A DNA stretch of 64,000 nt, from NCBI RefSeq assembly GCF_040581485.1, contig NC_090134.1, forward strand, positions 10,540,001 through 10,604,000, written 5' to 3'. This DNA comes from Linepithema humile (lineage: Eukaryota; Arthropoda; Insecta; Hymenoptera; Formicidae). Below are positions 1 to 12,200 of the stretch, piece by piece; positions within the stretch are counted from its first letter, which is position 1; each line of letters starts with the position of its first letter. Below the pieces are notes generated by a model. The model did no database searches. It was not told the origin of the DNA and worked only from the letters and a program-made list of their open reading frames with translations. A program made the translations under genes and the position numbers.

Positions 1-354
1 CAGTTAAAAGGAACAGAATTATTTTCTCCATCCATCTCTCGCGCGCCGCAACTCGTAATCGAAAATTACCGACGTGTGCCAAATTCTCGTCGAGCACAAA
101 AGCGATTCACTAATGCCTCTCTCCTAATGAAGCCATCCATCCTCGACGTGCAGGTAGCCCGGTGTACGGCTGTCGATCGATGGTCCGTTTTCTACGGCCA
201 TAATGGACCGTGGCCAACCACCATGGGCCATAAAGCGAGTAAGGTTGCTTATACACGCTGCAATAAGTAGGTACCGCCGTGCGTGTCACGTACGTTATAA
301 GAATGCGATAAGACGCGTGACACGCCATCATCCCGCTTGCGGACAATACAAAAT

Positions 355-394
<40 letters not shown>

Positions 395-981
395 TGTTGT
401 CGTCATCGACAATGTTTCATTCCATTTTGGGAGACGTTACTACGCCATTGTGTCGGTCCGATATTCGACGATGCCATACTTAAAGAAAAGCCTCGGACCG
501 CTCTGTCTCGTGACCTTATTCCGTTAAAATATGCGACACGCATGTCAAATGAATGTCAAACCGCACTGTGTTCTTCGGTAGCGTCCAAGTTACTCGGTAT
601 TCCAACTTTTGTGGGTCTTACATCGAAATGATCGTCAGTTCTAATTATAAATCTGGGTTTATTGACTTTGTAAAACTATCGATATGACTTATTTTTACTC
701 ATATGCCCACACAATCACTTATTCGAAGGTTACAGAAATATCTACAATAATAACTAATATAAGAATGATTCACGATTGAGATTGCGCCAACTATAGTGAC
801 GTTTTTAAAGAAAACAATTCAAACAGAAGAAATTGTTAATTATTTTGTTCTCAAAATAACAGCCTTCAAAAGCCTTCGAAGTCTTCGAGGATGATTCTCT
901 TAAATCGGAAATGAGATCAAGACTGGTCTCGCGATCATGTTTTCTGTCTAATTCAGATTAAAATACCGGCTCTTTTTTCAG
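1..981. other. No gene seen
   Basis: A moderately GC-rich first half contains the CGT repeat. An AT-rich second half (about 640-950) shows no open frame, splice pair or repeat of note. Confidence 0.5.
355..405 (+). repeat. (CGT)n trinucleotide microsatellite
   Basis: About 13 near-perfect CGT units are followed by interrupted units (TTG, TCA). Read as protein this gives poly-Arg or, on the other strand, poly-Thr/poly-Asp-like runs, which are artefacts. Confidence 0.9.
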
Positions 982-1061
982 CTGATTCTTTTCGTATCAA
1001 AGTAACTGCTGACATCTCGTCAGGCATCGGAACAATAAAGATTATCTCGATGGTCGAGGGT
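982..1061 (+). other. Candidate short exon
   Basis: A strong acceptor (CTCTTTTTTCAG|) and a good donor (GGT|GTAAGA) enclose 80 bases. They are open in one frame, starting DSFRIKVTADISSG and ending IISMVEG. No neighbouring exon was found. The product is unrecognised. Confidence 0.2.
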
Positions 1062-1142
1062 GTAAGAATGGGTGTTACCTCGTTACACGGTACCCCGGTG
1101 TACCTACTTACACAGTCGCTCGCACGTTCCCTCGAACGCACT

Positions 1143-1180
1143 TGCAAACACACACATATACACATACACACGCGCGCGGG
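1143..1180 (+). repeat. CA/CATA and CG microsatellite
   Basis: The stretch is a run of ACACACATATACACATACACA ending in CGCGCGCG, an alternating purine-pyrimidine tract. Confidence 0.75.
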
Positions 1181-1336
1181 CGAGTATACGGTCTTATTAT
1201 CGCGCCGGTGCAATTAAAGAAGGAAGCCTAGAAATTAGCGGGTGGCGGACGTAGGTAAGTATAGAGTCCGTCGTGGTACGAGCCAGTGGCACCAACCACG
1301 AGAACCAAGGGGGATGGCTCGTTGAGTCTACCAGGA

Positions 1337-1417
1337 ATGAGAAAGAGAGGAAGAGAGAGAGAGGGAGAAAAAGAGAGAAAGAGATGAGAGTGCGAGCGAG
1401 AGAGAGAGGAAGAGCCG
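1337..1417 (+). repeat. Purine (GA)n-rich tract
   Basis: This is an imperfect GA/GGA/GAAA microsatellite of about 80 bases with almost no pyrimidine. Confidence 0.85.
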
Positions 1418-2183
1418 AGCTCCTGAATATGCATGGGCCAAACGGAACGGGACGAGGACGAGATAAGGGCCGACTTATTTTTCCTGCCTTTCATTTTGTA
1501 CCATCCTTATTTTATTTTGGCGCTAACTGCTACCGCTACTCGCTACGCCACCGGAGATGGCCCCCGTTTCTTCCTCCCTCTCAGCCCCCGCGCAAAGCCG
1601 TCGTGTAACGTGAAATTCTCTCATCGCTGCTTGATATCGCGTACAATTTTAGCCAAAGGCAGTCGTCGCATAATAACGCGTTGAATTTTTTCACACTTAA
1701 TTGTTCATAATTGACATTTAATTTGCTGCTCCGAAAGGAAAATCTGCACCGATGAAGAAAAATGCTTTAATTGTCACGATATTAATCACATTTGTTTTAA
1801 ACATTCCAACCGCTTCAGCTGCTATGGCAATATTTTATAAATGTAGTTTTTGAAAAGTGAGTGATGAGTGATAAAATAAAATAAAATTAAAAAAAAACAA
1901 AACAAAAAAAAAAACAAAAACAAATGAGGCTGAGATAAGCATTTACGAACACTTTCTAATTGCAAAAATTCACGGCACGTTATCGGCACTGAACTATTAT
2001 TTGTCGGCGGGAGGGGACGATTAAAATCCGCGAAATTCTGTAGCTCGTTAAAAGAGATTGTTTCCTCGTGAGTCTATGGGCGTTTTTTCCCTAGAACACC
2101 AGCAGCATCCTGGACAATTATTCCCGACAAGTTTCAGGGGCGGGCTAGAGCAGAGTAAATGTCGGGGCGGAAAGAACACTAAT
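1418..2183. other. No gene seen
   Basis: GC-rich to about 1650, then AT-rich with the A-run tract. A good donor (GTAAGTATAG) lies at about 1255 and another (GTGAGTGATG) near 1858, but no coding exon can be attached to either. Confidence 0.45.
1871..1925 (+). repeat. A-rich low-complexity tract
   Basis: AAAAT units are followed by A runs interrupted by single C. It is either slipped simple sequence or a decayed poly(A). No retroelement was seen upstream. Confidence 0.8.
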
Positions 2184-2320
2184 GGGGCATTAAATAAAAA
2201 TATTCATTGGCGGCTGAAACACCCGGGCCACGGCTTACTGTTTTATGGAGCTTAATTGTCGGAGAAACGCGGCGTTGTGCCGAGAATATTCATTTTATAA
2301 CTCATTTATTAAAAAGCAAT
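2184..2320. promoter_or_regulatory. Candidate cis-regulatory block with repeated homeodomain-like sites
   Basis: The block holds two copies of AATATTCATT (2199-2208 and 2285-2294), TTTTATGG (2241-2248), CTTAATTG (2251-2258) and a TAAATAAAAATA stretch, mixed with short GC-rich words. TAAT, TTATGG and TTTATG cores are bound by homeodomain proteins including Hox/Caudal types. Dense mixed words of this kind often mark conserved insect enhancers. Conservation could not be tested here. Confidence 0.25.
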
Positions 2321-3311
2321 GGACTCCTGCGCGCTTCTCGTCTCGGAATATTTGACTGCCGTTGGTATCAGTTATAATGATGCCATTGTCTGCTATGTTA
2401 ATCGGTTGAACACAGCTCACACGTATAACCAGCTCTTCGACTTGATTTCCACTATTAAGTTTCCTTAGTGAAGAAAATCGGGCCAGGCATTAAAATATGA
2501 AAAAGAAAGGACGGAACGCATTGAAAACTCTTTTACGTATGCAGATTTCATCTCATCGCGATTAATCCTGCAAATTGACGAAGGTACACAATATCATATT
2601 CAATATTCCACTGTATTTATGCATACATTTTTACACAGCGCGATAAACTTAGGTATTCATCCACGGCTTTTTTGATCCGCCACGTGCTGCATCGCATTAA
2701 CTTGTGACCTATGCAAACCCGTGTGGACATGTGCTAGCGCGGTAGTAATTGTACGCTTCGAAAGGGCAGATTGACGGAAAGGCTGGCGAGCGGATGTCCC
2801 GAAAATCGCGATTAGTATGCGTCTTGTCGCGTCGCGGTGTGCTCTGCGGGTCGTCGTCTTCAGCGCGCCACAACGCGCGCGTTGCGCCCGACAGAACTCA
2901 CTTCCTTTTTCCCGCAATGGCGGATCAAAACAAGAAAACAAAAAACACAGCAACGGAATCATGAATATGCATCGGTCGGACCCCGGGCACGACTGTTCGT
3001 TGCCGGTATTTCGCACCCGGCTGTCCGGTAGGGCCCCAAGGATCATCGAGGTCATCCGGCATTCTCCAGGCCGTATGGCCTGGTCCGCGACATACGGGAT
3101 TACAATTACGGATGTGTACACGCACCGCCGTTCTTAGTTTTCACCTGCTTAGCCATGTTTAGTGTTTACTATGATATCGGTATATGATACGGGTTAGAAC
3201 GAATAATTGATTCAATATGTCGAAGTTAATTAAACCGGTAAAAAATGCAGTCGCGTAAAGAACTTTGACTTTCACGCACGACACACGACGCAATTTGCAT
3301 AATACATTCAA
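2321..3311. other. No gene supported
   Basis: The block at 2650-3130 is CpG-rich with open frames in several registers on both strands. That is normal for this composition and none looks coding. The flanks are AT-rich. Confidence 0.45.
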
Positions 3312-3383
3312 ATGGCGGAAATGCGGGAAGTTGTGCGAGCGATCAAACGAATTTTCGAAGGTAGAATCGTACCGTTTGCGGTG
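3312..3383 (+). other. Candidate first coding exon
   Basis: An ATG in good context (CAAATGGCG) opens 24 codons, MAEMREVVRAIKRIFEG and on, up to a strong donor GTG|GTGAGT in phase 0. Beyond the donor the frame runs 30 more codons to a stop. No matching downstream exon or clear promoter was seen. Confidence 0.18.
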
Positions 3384-3805
3384 GTGAGTATGATTGTAAC
3401 CGTATGCCTACGTGATCGTAACGGTCCACCTGCTCGTGGGCATTCGATAATCTTGAGAAGATAGCATGTGTCAGATATCAGAGATAATATAAGAGCATTG
3501 TTAAATTGCATACCGTGTTAATATCGCGTAATCTTCTCGTTGTAGTCGAGTAGAAATCGAGACTAGCAGATGTAATAATGGCAGTTGCAAATACGCTTCT
3601 TAACTATTCACCTGCTTCGATAATTTAGTGCTCTAATGCTACAAATATTTTCCTCGACAATGGAATCGTTTCAATCGTTTTAAAAGTTAGATAAAACTTA
3701 ATAGTATAATAATATCTATATTAGGGAAAAAGGTACATGCTAGTAAAATAGAAATGTTCTTCTTATAAATTAAGATACTTGCGTGTTATGCAAAGTCTGT
3801 GTTTA

Positions 3806-4165
3806 CTATTGTAATAATATGCAATATTTTATCATAAGTGATTGTTGGGCATTTGTACGAAGGTAATTAGAAATAAACGCAATTGAATGGCGGTAATGGT
3901 TTCTATATGAGATCATTAGTGGTGTGATATAAAGTTCCGCCAAGGAACACATGCCTCCAAGTTTTATTACGACATAATATGATAAATATTGCATCTTTAT
4001 TATGGCCATTAGAAAACGTGTTGATGAATATACGTAAACCATTAATCTATAATCATAAACTATTCGAAGGATGGTGGCAATTACAATGCCGATGGACACA
4101 AAAGTAATTAAAAATTGCAAGACAAAGATTGGATTAATTATCAATACATTTCGTTTTCTCAGCAT
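3806..4165 (-). CDS. Unrecognised 119-residue ORF, possible membrane protein or relic
   Basis: An uninterrupted ATG-to-TAG frame lies in an AT-rich block where stops are frequent, so its length is somewhat unexpected. Residues about 7-33 are very hydrophobic (from INPIFVLQFLIT to IVIATIL), and a second moderately hydrophobic stretch lies at about 50-75. The rest is basic and aromatic, for example SYRNHYRHS. The style resembles an insect chemoreceptor fragment, but no diagnostic motif was found. No convincing promoter, splice site or poly(A) signal was seen. It may be a decayed exon or a chance frame. Confidence 0.25.
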   Translation of the reverse strand: MLRKRNVLIINPIFVLQFLITFVSIGIVIATILRIVYDYRLMVYVYSSTRFLMAIIKMQYLSYYVVIKLGGMCSLAELYITPLMISYRNHYRHSIAFISNYLRTNAQQSLMIKYCILLQ

Positions 4166-4427
4166 TACACATAAAAAATTTAAAAAATTGTTAGAGTCCT
4201 AAGATTTTGGTCCTTTTCTAATATCGAGATTTAAATTACGATGTATAATAATTGTTCTCATTCGAAACACGCAGATTTACATAAGCCTCATAATTCTGTT
4301 TAGCGATCAAAATTAATACTTCGGTGGATTTTTACACCGTATTCTTGGCGAGTAATCACAACGTTGAGGAACGGAACAAAATGCACGCTTTGCGTAAGCT
4401 TCGGGATAGAATAGGATATGAAGAAAG

Positions 4428-4463
4428 GGTAAAGGGAGGAGGAGGGAGGGAGGGGGGGGGGGC
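4428..4463 (+). repeat. G-run tract (quadruplex-capable)
   Basis: GGGAGG-type units end in a run of 12 or more G. Four or more G3 runs lie within 36 bases, which fits the G-quadruplex rule. Confidence 0.8.
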
Positions 4464-4615
4464 AGAGGAATCAGCACGGGAAAGGCTAGCCAGCAGCACC
4501 CCTTTGAGCCAGCGCGGCCGGTGCGCTGCGGCAGGAAGGAAACGCGAAATAAATATAGCGAGGCGCAGCGGCGAGCTTGGGAGCGGCAGGGATCGGCGGG
4601 CGGCGGTCCGCGCCG

Positions 4616-4637
4616 GGGACTGGAACTGGAACTGGAC
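4616..4637 (+). repeat. (GGAACT)3 short tandem repeat
   Basis: Three GGAACT-type units occur in a CpG-rich block. The same hexamer is tandemly repeated at 46246-46266. Confidence 0.7.
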
Positions 4638-4829
4638 GGCAGTCCGGCCAGAAAGATACATATTTTTAAATATTTTAGTCACGGTCCGCAATCGCCTCGT
4701 CACGCAGCCTTGCCACCTACTGCCTGCTACCCATTACGTACCTACTACTTACCAGGTACGTGCCTGGGCATCGCCGCGGGTACGCCGCGCGTTTCTGGCT
4801 TCCTCGTAACCCGTTGCCATTCTCTTTCA

Positions 4830-4837
4830 CTCTCTCG

Positions 4838-4872
<35 letters not shown>
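4830..4872 (+). repeat. (CT)n microsatellite
   Basis: A pyrimidine dinucleotide tract of about 15 perfect CT units with imperfect edges. Confidence 0.9.
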
Positions 4873-4874
<2 letters not shown>

Positions 4875-5912
4875 CTCCTCCTCGTTCCTTTGTAACTATA
4901 CGGTATAGGTGCTGCGGCACAACACGCGAGTTCTCTGTTCGCTGGTCACCGTGTGCGTGCGTATCGCTGTATCGCGCGGCTCCACATCCACGGGAGAGCT
5001 TTTACTGGTTGAAACGCTTCGACTGCGCCGGGAAATGTAACCACCGCAACCGTCTCTATTGTTGATGCAACGTCGTCCTCGATGGCCGATGGTGAAGATG
5101 GCGACATTTGCGCTTTTTTCCCTGTTGTCTTGCCGAATTATTACAAACGCTAATTGATTTCGAGAAGCGAGAGCGAGCCGTAAACATGAACTCAATATAG
5201 AAGAGCGTACAAATCTTTTTTTATCATCCTTACTCTTTTAAGATATTTCTTGAAAAAATACTGTTGATGTCTTTATATCGAGTACCCTTATCTCGGTACT
5301 AACAAAGCGATCTTATCGCAATGATGTGCGTCAATTATTATGGACACCGGTCTCGTGCATTATTCATCACGCGCATGCATGTTGCATACTCTTTTATCTA
5401 TTACTTTTCAATCGTCAGAGCGAAGCAACGTTGTGAGCTTTTGCCATTTCATCTTGAGCGGTATTTCAGCAAAATTATTTAGAACGCATGTTTGTTTTTC
5501 AGCAATCTTTGTATCATGCGCATATGTTATATTTGTACTCGTTTTTAATAGAATACCGCATGCTCTCAAGCCGTCATCTTCACCGGGTATCGTGCACACA
5601 AAACCTTGCGATTCTTTTGTCTTGCCACTCTGATGAGTATACTGTTCCTGTGCACGATAGCTTTCTTTCTTGTAGCTTTCCTTTTTTCTCCATTAAATTA
5701 ATTAATCGGGATAAATGTAAGATTTGCATCGCTTAAATTGAGTATCGATATATAAATAAACTGTAAGGAATATCGGCAGACAAGTACGGATGTCAATATG
5801 TCTCTGAGAAAATTTGATTAAATCGTATATTAACTTGAATTCTCGAAATCAAACAAAGTAATTCCTCGTGAACGTTAACGGAGCCCGGAGACAGTCCCAA
5901 GATCTCGGCGAG

Positions 5913-5989
5913 CTTAGCGAGGATCACCATGAAAGATCAAGCATGGAGGAAAAGGTTTTCACGGGTGGAAAGTGAAAATCCTCGCTAAG
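5913..5989 (+). repeat. Perfect 12-bp inverted repeat, 77-bp span
   Basis: CTTAGCGAGGAT at 5913-5924 and its exact complement ATCCTCGCTAAG at 5978-5989 are separated by 53 bases. It could form a hairpin stem. The stem is too short for a typical microRNA precursor unless extended by imperfect pairing. Confidence 0.7.
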
Positions 5990-8900
5990 GTGGAAGCGGA
6001 TTCGTCCTTAAGTACGCGGGATCTCGCACGGATTCGAGAAGCTCGGCGACTAGAAAGAGCGGTGGCCTGACACGAATTTAACGAGTAGACGCGTCATTAA
6101 GGGGGTGTTGGGTACAGAGCTATAAGCTGAACGGGGGGAGGAAGGGGGGGAGGGGAGGGGGACGCTCTGGGGCGAGGTTTGCGGGCGGGGTGTAGCAAGC
6201 TGCGGTGGAAATGAAAGCACACCGTGCCTGGAAAAATGCGAGCCTCCGTCTCCCCGCATACATTTCCATATATCAACCTATCCAGCTACGCTTGGTGCGA
6301 GTACGACGGCGCTCTCTCGACGACACGAGTGAGCGAGACGCGACGGGCGAAGGAGAGCCTTCTGGATAAGGGGACCAACGGAATAAATCCAACTAATTAG
6401 ACGAGAAAAACCGCGGATTAATTACCCGTCGCCTTTGCCTCTTCCTACCGGCTGTCTCTTTACCATCCTTCTCCCGGCTCTCGCACCCTTACGGCTGGCC
6501 GAGCGTGGTAAACAATTTTTCATTCCGCGTTCGGCGTCGTGTTTTGTCCCTCTGGCTTTTGTTCATTGATTTTTGCGCTCATATAAAGTTTTTAATGTAC
6601 AGAATTATCTAAATGTAACGTAATCGCTTTGGAATTTTCCGCAATTAAATTGAAAAGTCCAATGAAATAATACCAAAGTTCCATTCTAGTTTTTAACAAT
6701 CAGTCAACCGAATAAAATAAACAAAGGTGGATTGGTACATCGCGATCAAACAACGAGGGCACTCGGAGAACCTCGTCTTCGTCCCCCCTCCGTCCCCCTC
6801 CCCATGTATTTCTTTCGCAAAATGCTGATGTACGTACCGACACCGAATAAAAGGCTCGCGTTGCGCTCTCTCGCAAGGCAAATACCGGAACGAAAGCAAA
6901 AGTACGGAGGATGGCGAAGGCGCCAAGCTCACTCTGGGAGTCTTTACAGCGTCTATAGTTGTATACTCACATCGAGATACACACATACACACCATCCCGT
7001 GTGAATAGCTGCGGAAGCTTTCTCGCGGCGCAAAGTGTTTGCGAGCCGTTCGAAAGCTCTCGGGTTCCAGCGAGTCCTCCGTGGCGGAGGAGGACGGTAG
7101 TGGAAACGGAAGGATAGAAGGCTGAAATGCAGATTTCGCGCGACTCTCGAGCCTCGAAAGCACCTCGGCCCCTCTGCTCACACCACTCTTACGCTTCGTC
7201 CGCCTTCCGCTTACTCTCTTCTCTCGCTACCCTCTGACTGCTACGATTCACCTTCTCCCGTCCCCCTTTCCCCATCCTCGACCTTTGGCATCAACCGTTT
7301 CTCATCTTCTCGGCACTGGTGTCTTTCACCGTGCCTCTTACCGCGGTCCTGCCACTCGTCTTCCGCGCCCGGTCCTCCGATTTATTTAGGAAACTTGGAC
7401 TCACTCTAGGGCTCTTTCGGGGGGTATCGCCGAAAGGTATATCCGTCGGTGACCGAATGTTTACTTCGCTGAATACGGAGGACGGCGTACACTTGACATT
7501 TTAACGCATTCCAGTTACCGATAACAAGCTCCGCTATGATATTATTCGCTTACACGAAGCAATAGTTATTTAATGTGAATTAATGCGCCGTGGTTTCACT
7601 TCATATTGCGTTCATCTCGTACTTAAAAATGTTCCGCATACACAGATTTCCTTCTATACTGCAATCTGATATAATCAAAATTTCGCCATACGTTTCGACT
7701 TCATAAATTCTACGAAGGAGACGTTAAAATACGAGATCCTTTCCACTCGCGCGAGATTGTCTTAGGCGACATAAATTCACCCCGAGATTTCTGTCAAACT
7801 ACGCCGGAGGACAGAGCCTGGCGCATCCCGCGCATTTTCCTGGATATATCTGAGAGTCTAATAATTCATTTTATGGAAATATCGCCGACCGGGAAAGCCC
7901 GGTCACAGGACGCAGCGCAATCGGTGGCGCGACGAGGCGAGACGCTGAGAACGGAGGGAGGACAGCATATTTTTCTCAAAATTTAGCGTGGCCGATTTCA
8001 AGCCAATAAATCAAACTGACCAGTCCCGGAGACGGCCCGGTCCGGATCTCCATATCGAAATTCCTTAGCATATAGAGTGCAAGCTTGCGTAACCCCTCGG
8101 ACTCGGCCGGCCGGAGTTATTTTGGACCACTAGGAAACGTTGTCTGTCTCGTCTGCTTCCTCAGCGCGCTATATCTTTCACGATTCACGGAGATGATGGT
8201 CCACCGGAGACCGGCTCCGCTGTTTTATGAGGCGGGTTCTGTATGGAGAGGTGGCTGGCGGCAGTGGCGGCGGCTGGTTGACTGAATAAAAATTACGGAA
8301 TATGTTGCATATAAAGTAAGTGAAAAACAGACCGAGATGATGAATTACCGCGGGAACAAGAGGGGGTGGCGAAGATAACGCCCAGCGCCATCGATCACGG
8401 GCCATGGCCAGCAATGACGCGACCTCTTTTCTCCTCGCCTCCGACTACCGCCTTCTCGTCGCGAAGTAGACTATCGTCTACTTCCTCCTCACCCGATTTC
8501 TCACCCGATACACCGGGGCTCTATCAATTTCTTACTTCCTCCCAGATGCTAACACACCGTGGGCTCAAATGACGCGCGGTTAAACAAAGAGTTCCTGCGC
8601 TACGCGTTATTAATGGAAGTTTCGGCCTCAAGTGTCCTCGGCGTCTGGCGAATTTAATTTCGAAAATATCGAGCAAGAAATTTTTATATCCCTTTCAAGA
8701 TTGATACTATCAGTGCCTTTGTATATATCGCGTGACACCGCCGCGTAAAATTCATATTTAAATATACAATTTTCTTACGATGATAATTGTACTGTTCTCA
8801 AATTACACGTAAATTGATTACAAAAATGTAATAGCGCAAACATCCTTTTTTTCTCGTTTATATCACCTCACGATAGTCGATTAAGAATCTAATCTTCCGC

Positions 8901-9248
8901 AGGTTTTCTACCGTAATGCGCCAGCCGCGTACGAGCCGGGTGTCTCATATCAGATAGGTCAGTCTTCGTTTCGGCCTTTTTCCGGTGATAGGCGTCCAGC
9001 GATGGTCAGCGTGACGGTTACAGTCACGGTCTTTCTCTCTAACCCCTCTCCCTCCGTGTCATCCTCAGCGATCTACCCCGTCTGCCGGCGTGTAAAAGCA
9101 TCTGACGCGCTGTCCCAGCGGGCCTCTGGGCTCTTTAGATCGTATCACGGAGGTCACGGTGCTTATATGTCGGCCGCTAACATATTTTTAAGTACCGACG
9201 ATAGTGTCTACCGGACACGGCCAGTGCGCCTACGGATATAATATAACC
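5990..9248. other. Alternating GC/AT blocks, no gene seen
   Basis: GC-rich blocks lie at about 5990-6560, 6730-7500 and 7760-8660, with AT-rich spacers between them. A 7-bp hairpin (GACCGGG-AAAG-CCCGGTC) lies at 7887-7904. A good donor (AAA|GTAAGTG) lies near 8316 with no coding context. Confidence 0.45.
6132..6162 (+). repeat. G-rich tract (quadruplex-capable)
   Basis: GGGGGGAGGAAGGGGGGG-type sequence is followed by GGGG runs, giving at least four G runs in 30 bases. Confidence 0.8.
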
Positions 9249-9279
9249 CGACGACGACGACGACGGCGGCGGCGGCGAC
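9249..9279 (+). repeat. (CGA)n/(CGG)n trinucleotide tract
   Basis: About five CGA units pass into four to five CGG units, a compound trinucleotide microsatellite. Confidence 0.85.
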
Positions 9280-12200
9280 CGGTACATACGCGAAGAGTAG
9301 AAACGTGAACGTGTGTTTATCATACGAGAGAGATAGAGCTGGAGAAAGGAGAGAGAAGCCGTACAAGCGAGCGCGCGTGGGTACTTGTTACATACGCCTG
9401 CTCAGGAGAATGGCACCTGTCGCGCAAGGTGTGCTTCCAAACTTCTCCTTGTTTCCTTACAATAATCCGCCAGGGAAAAGAAACGGATAATTATGCCGAT
9501 AATATCCAGGAAAATCGTGAGATCCTCGAGATAAATTGTCACTGCGGTCCGTTTGGTAAAAAGTGAGTTTAACAGAGAAAGTGTTACATTTTTTGAGAAA
9601 ATTAATAATAATACCTTTTCTGTATAATAAACCGAATCTGGGACTATATCCAATATTTAGGCATAAATTAAAAATTATTTAATCTTTCTTGAACGACTGT
9701 GAAAACTCTTCAAGTTCTTTTAGCATAAAATTATAGTGTTTTTTTTTTTAAATAGCACGATAGTACAAGAATTAATAAGTTTTGTCAGATTTAAGATTGG
9801 GTTTCCGAAACCCCAATGTGTGTGTTGAAATTTGAGCTACCGACGACAAAGCGAAAGGTAGATATCTTTCATGCAGTTGGGCGCGTGTAAAAGTGTAAGT
9901 TCGGTATTGGCCTGCGCGCAGGTGAACGTTTGCCGCGGAGCAGGTGGACCAACGATCTTCGGGGCGCAGTCCATGAACTAACACGGCTGACCTCGGACAT
10001 CGGTGCGGCAATCGGAGAGATCCGGACAAGACTTCTTGCAGCTGCACTTTATCGTCTCGCATGTGCGCGCGGCGGTATACAAAGAAGACCAGTACACCGC
10101 GCAACACCGATACAGAATGATTAACAGCCGAGTCTTGTAAAATCAATTATTCCTTCCTTGATATTAAATATTTCGTAAACATATCAACACCACGTATTCT
10201 GAGATACTTTGAAAAATGTCGATCTTCTTATCTGATCTTTACAATTATATGTCGCAATCCTTTAGTGAAATCTCAAGTTAAATCTTAATATATGTGTAAT
10301 TAGTAAATTCAACGTTCCTTCTACAATCTATAATCAATTACATCAATTTTATGTAAGAGATTACGATGTCTTTCGAAGCGCGTTTGTAACTCCAAACCAT
10401 TTTCTTACTTTGTTTGAAAATCAACAATATTTTGTCGCGATGCTCGATAACCTCGCGGTGAAAAGCTCATGTCCAATCGTGTTACCGCGAGATTGACACC
10501 TGAAGTACAGCCTCAGGATAAGGTCCTGCGAGCTTTCCCGAGATTCCTGCATTATCACATGGGTATTCACATGACAAAGAGGGAGGAGGAGGGAAGATTC
10601 GGCATCGGGGATGCAAACCCCCGAGTGGCAAGTAGATCCCTGCATCGGACGAGCTCGCGGCCGAAGTTCTCCTCCCGCAGCGGAGCGAGAGCTTTCGCGC
10701 GGTAAAGCGCGGCGCTTCGCAGCTTGGCGACTTCCGGCAGCTGGCCTCTCTGCAGGCTTTTCCCGGAACTACAGTTCCGGTGAGAACTGCAGGTGGCGTG
10801 CCGCGAGGGCGATCTCTTCTTTATCGGCGTCCTCGGGAACGTTGGCGCGTTTCACGCTCCTACTCGACGTTTCCACGCACATCTTTTTTTTCGCGCAAGA
10901 AGACGGAAACCTTAGACGGTGGAAAGGCGGTAGGAAAGGACGAAGGAGTCGTCGACCGCGGACGTCGTCATAAGGAGATATCGCGCGAGATACGCGGACG
11001 CACTGTCACGGCTGGCGCACTGCGCGGTCTAACGCAGCGGCAACGTGCCGCTGTCATACCAATTAATCGCCGGGAGATTCTTATCGCCATGGGATGTTTT
11101 CAGTCACGGGCTTTAGTTCTCTCTCTCTCTCTCTCCGTCCCTCCTTTCGTCCTTCCGTCATCCCCGACATCGCTGTCACGATCATTCGCGTCCGTGCTGT
11201 CATGTACGCACGCTCCCTCCTGATCTTAATTTATGAAAATCGCGTAACGCGGTCGTAGAAATGGGCTGCTTCGGAAAACTATGGCCGTGCTATTGGCGGC
11301 GGAAGTTCTTTCAGATGCCTGTGCGCGCAGCAAGTTCGCCGCTCGATAGCTCGCGGATCGATTTGGTGTCATAACCACGTCCGCTACTGCGACGTGACGA
11401 TGGCTTCGCTAAGCGATATACCGAGGGTCACTTTAGCGAGAAATATCACTTTCATATTTGGCAGAGTTATACCGTGATAACTTTGTTATTTTATAGCCTC
11501 TGATAAAGAAAAACGAACAACAAAAAAAGCATAAATCAGATAATTATAAATTTTCCAAGATAAACTCTCTGTTACATAATAAATTATCTATCGCTTCTTG
11601 TGATAATTTTTTTATAACCAACTTAAACCGTTTAGAAATAATACAAAATCACTAACATTTTGATTGAAAAAATATACAGCATAGATATAATATTTTTTTC
11701 AAGTACTTCTATTTAGCGTAGCGATAAGACGTTACAGACAGTTAAATTTGCTAAATGGAAATTAAGAATTTGCAAGATGAGGTCAGTTGAATAATACAAA
11801 TGTTGCGTTCTAATGTTGGAAATTATAATTCTAGAAACATTTAGAAATTTTTGGATAAAATTCAAAAAGAACAACAACTAGGCGCTTCTCTCACTTCGGC
11901 GGCTTATGCCGACGTATTGCTGTATCGTCCGATCCATGGGAACATCGTTTTGTATTCCGCGTAAGTACCGCGAGCCGACCTCGCGGTGTGTGAATGAAAT
12001 TCAAGACGGGTCGCCGGTCAGTCCGGTAGGTCGGGCGGGATCTTGCTTGTCCTTGTCCCGTTCTTGCATGTCGTCGACGAGGACGTGGAGGATCGACGCG
12101 GGCAAGAATGATACGCGCGCGTGTACGGGATGCGAGAGAACGTGGGAAGATCGCACGAGAAAAATCGGTCGACCCGCGACAGTAGAATCCGTATGACGCC

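Larger units (their letters stand above)
4166..5912. other. CpG-rich block between AT-rich flanks, no gene seen
   Basis: The CpG-rich part runs from about 4430 to 5180 and holds the G-run, GGAACT and CT tracts. Such a block could be a promoter-associated island, but no start-site motif or first exon could be defined. Confidence 0.4.
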
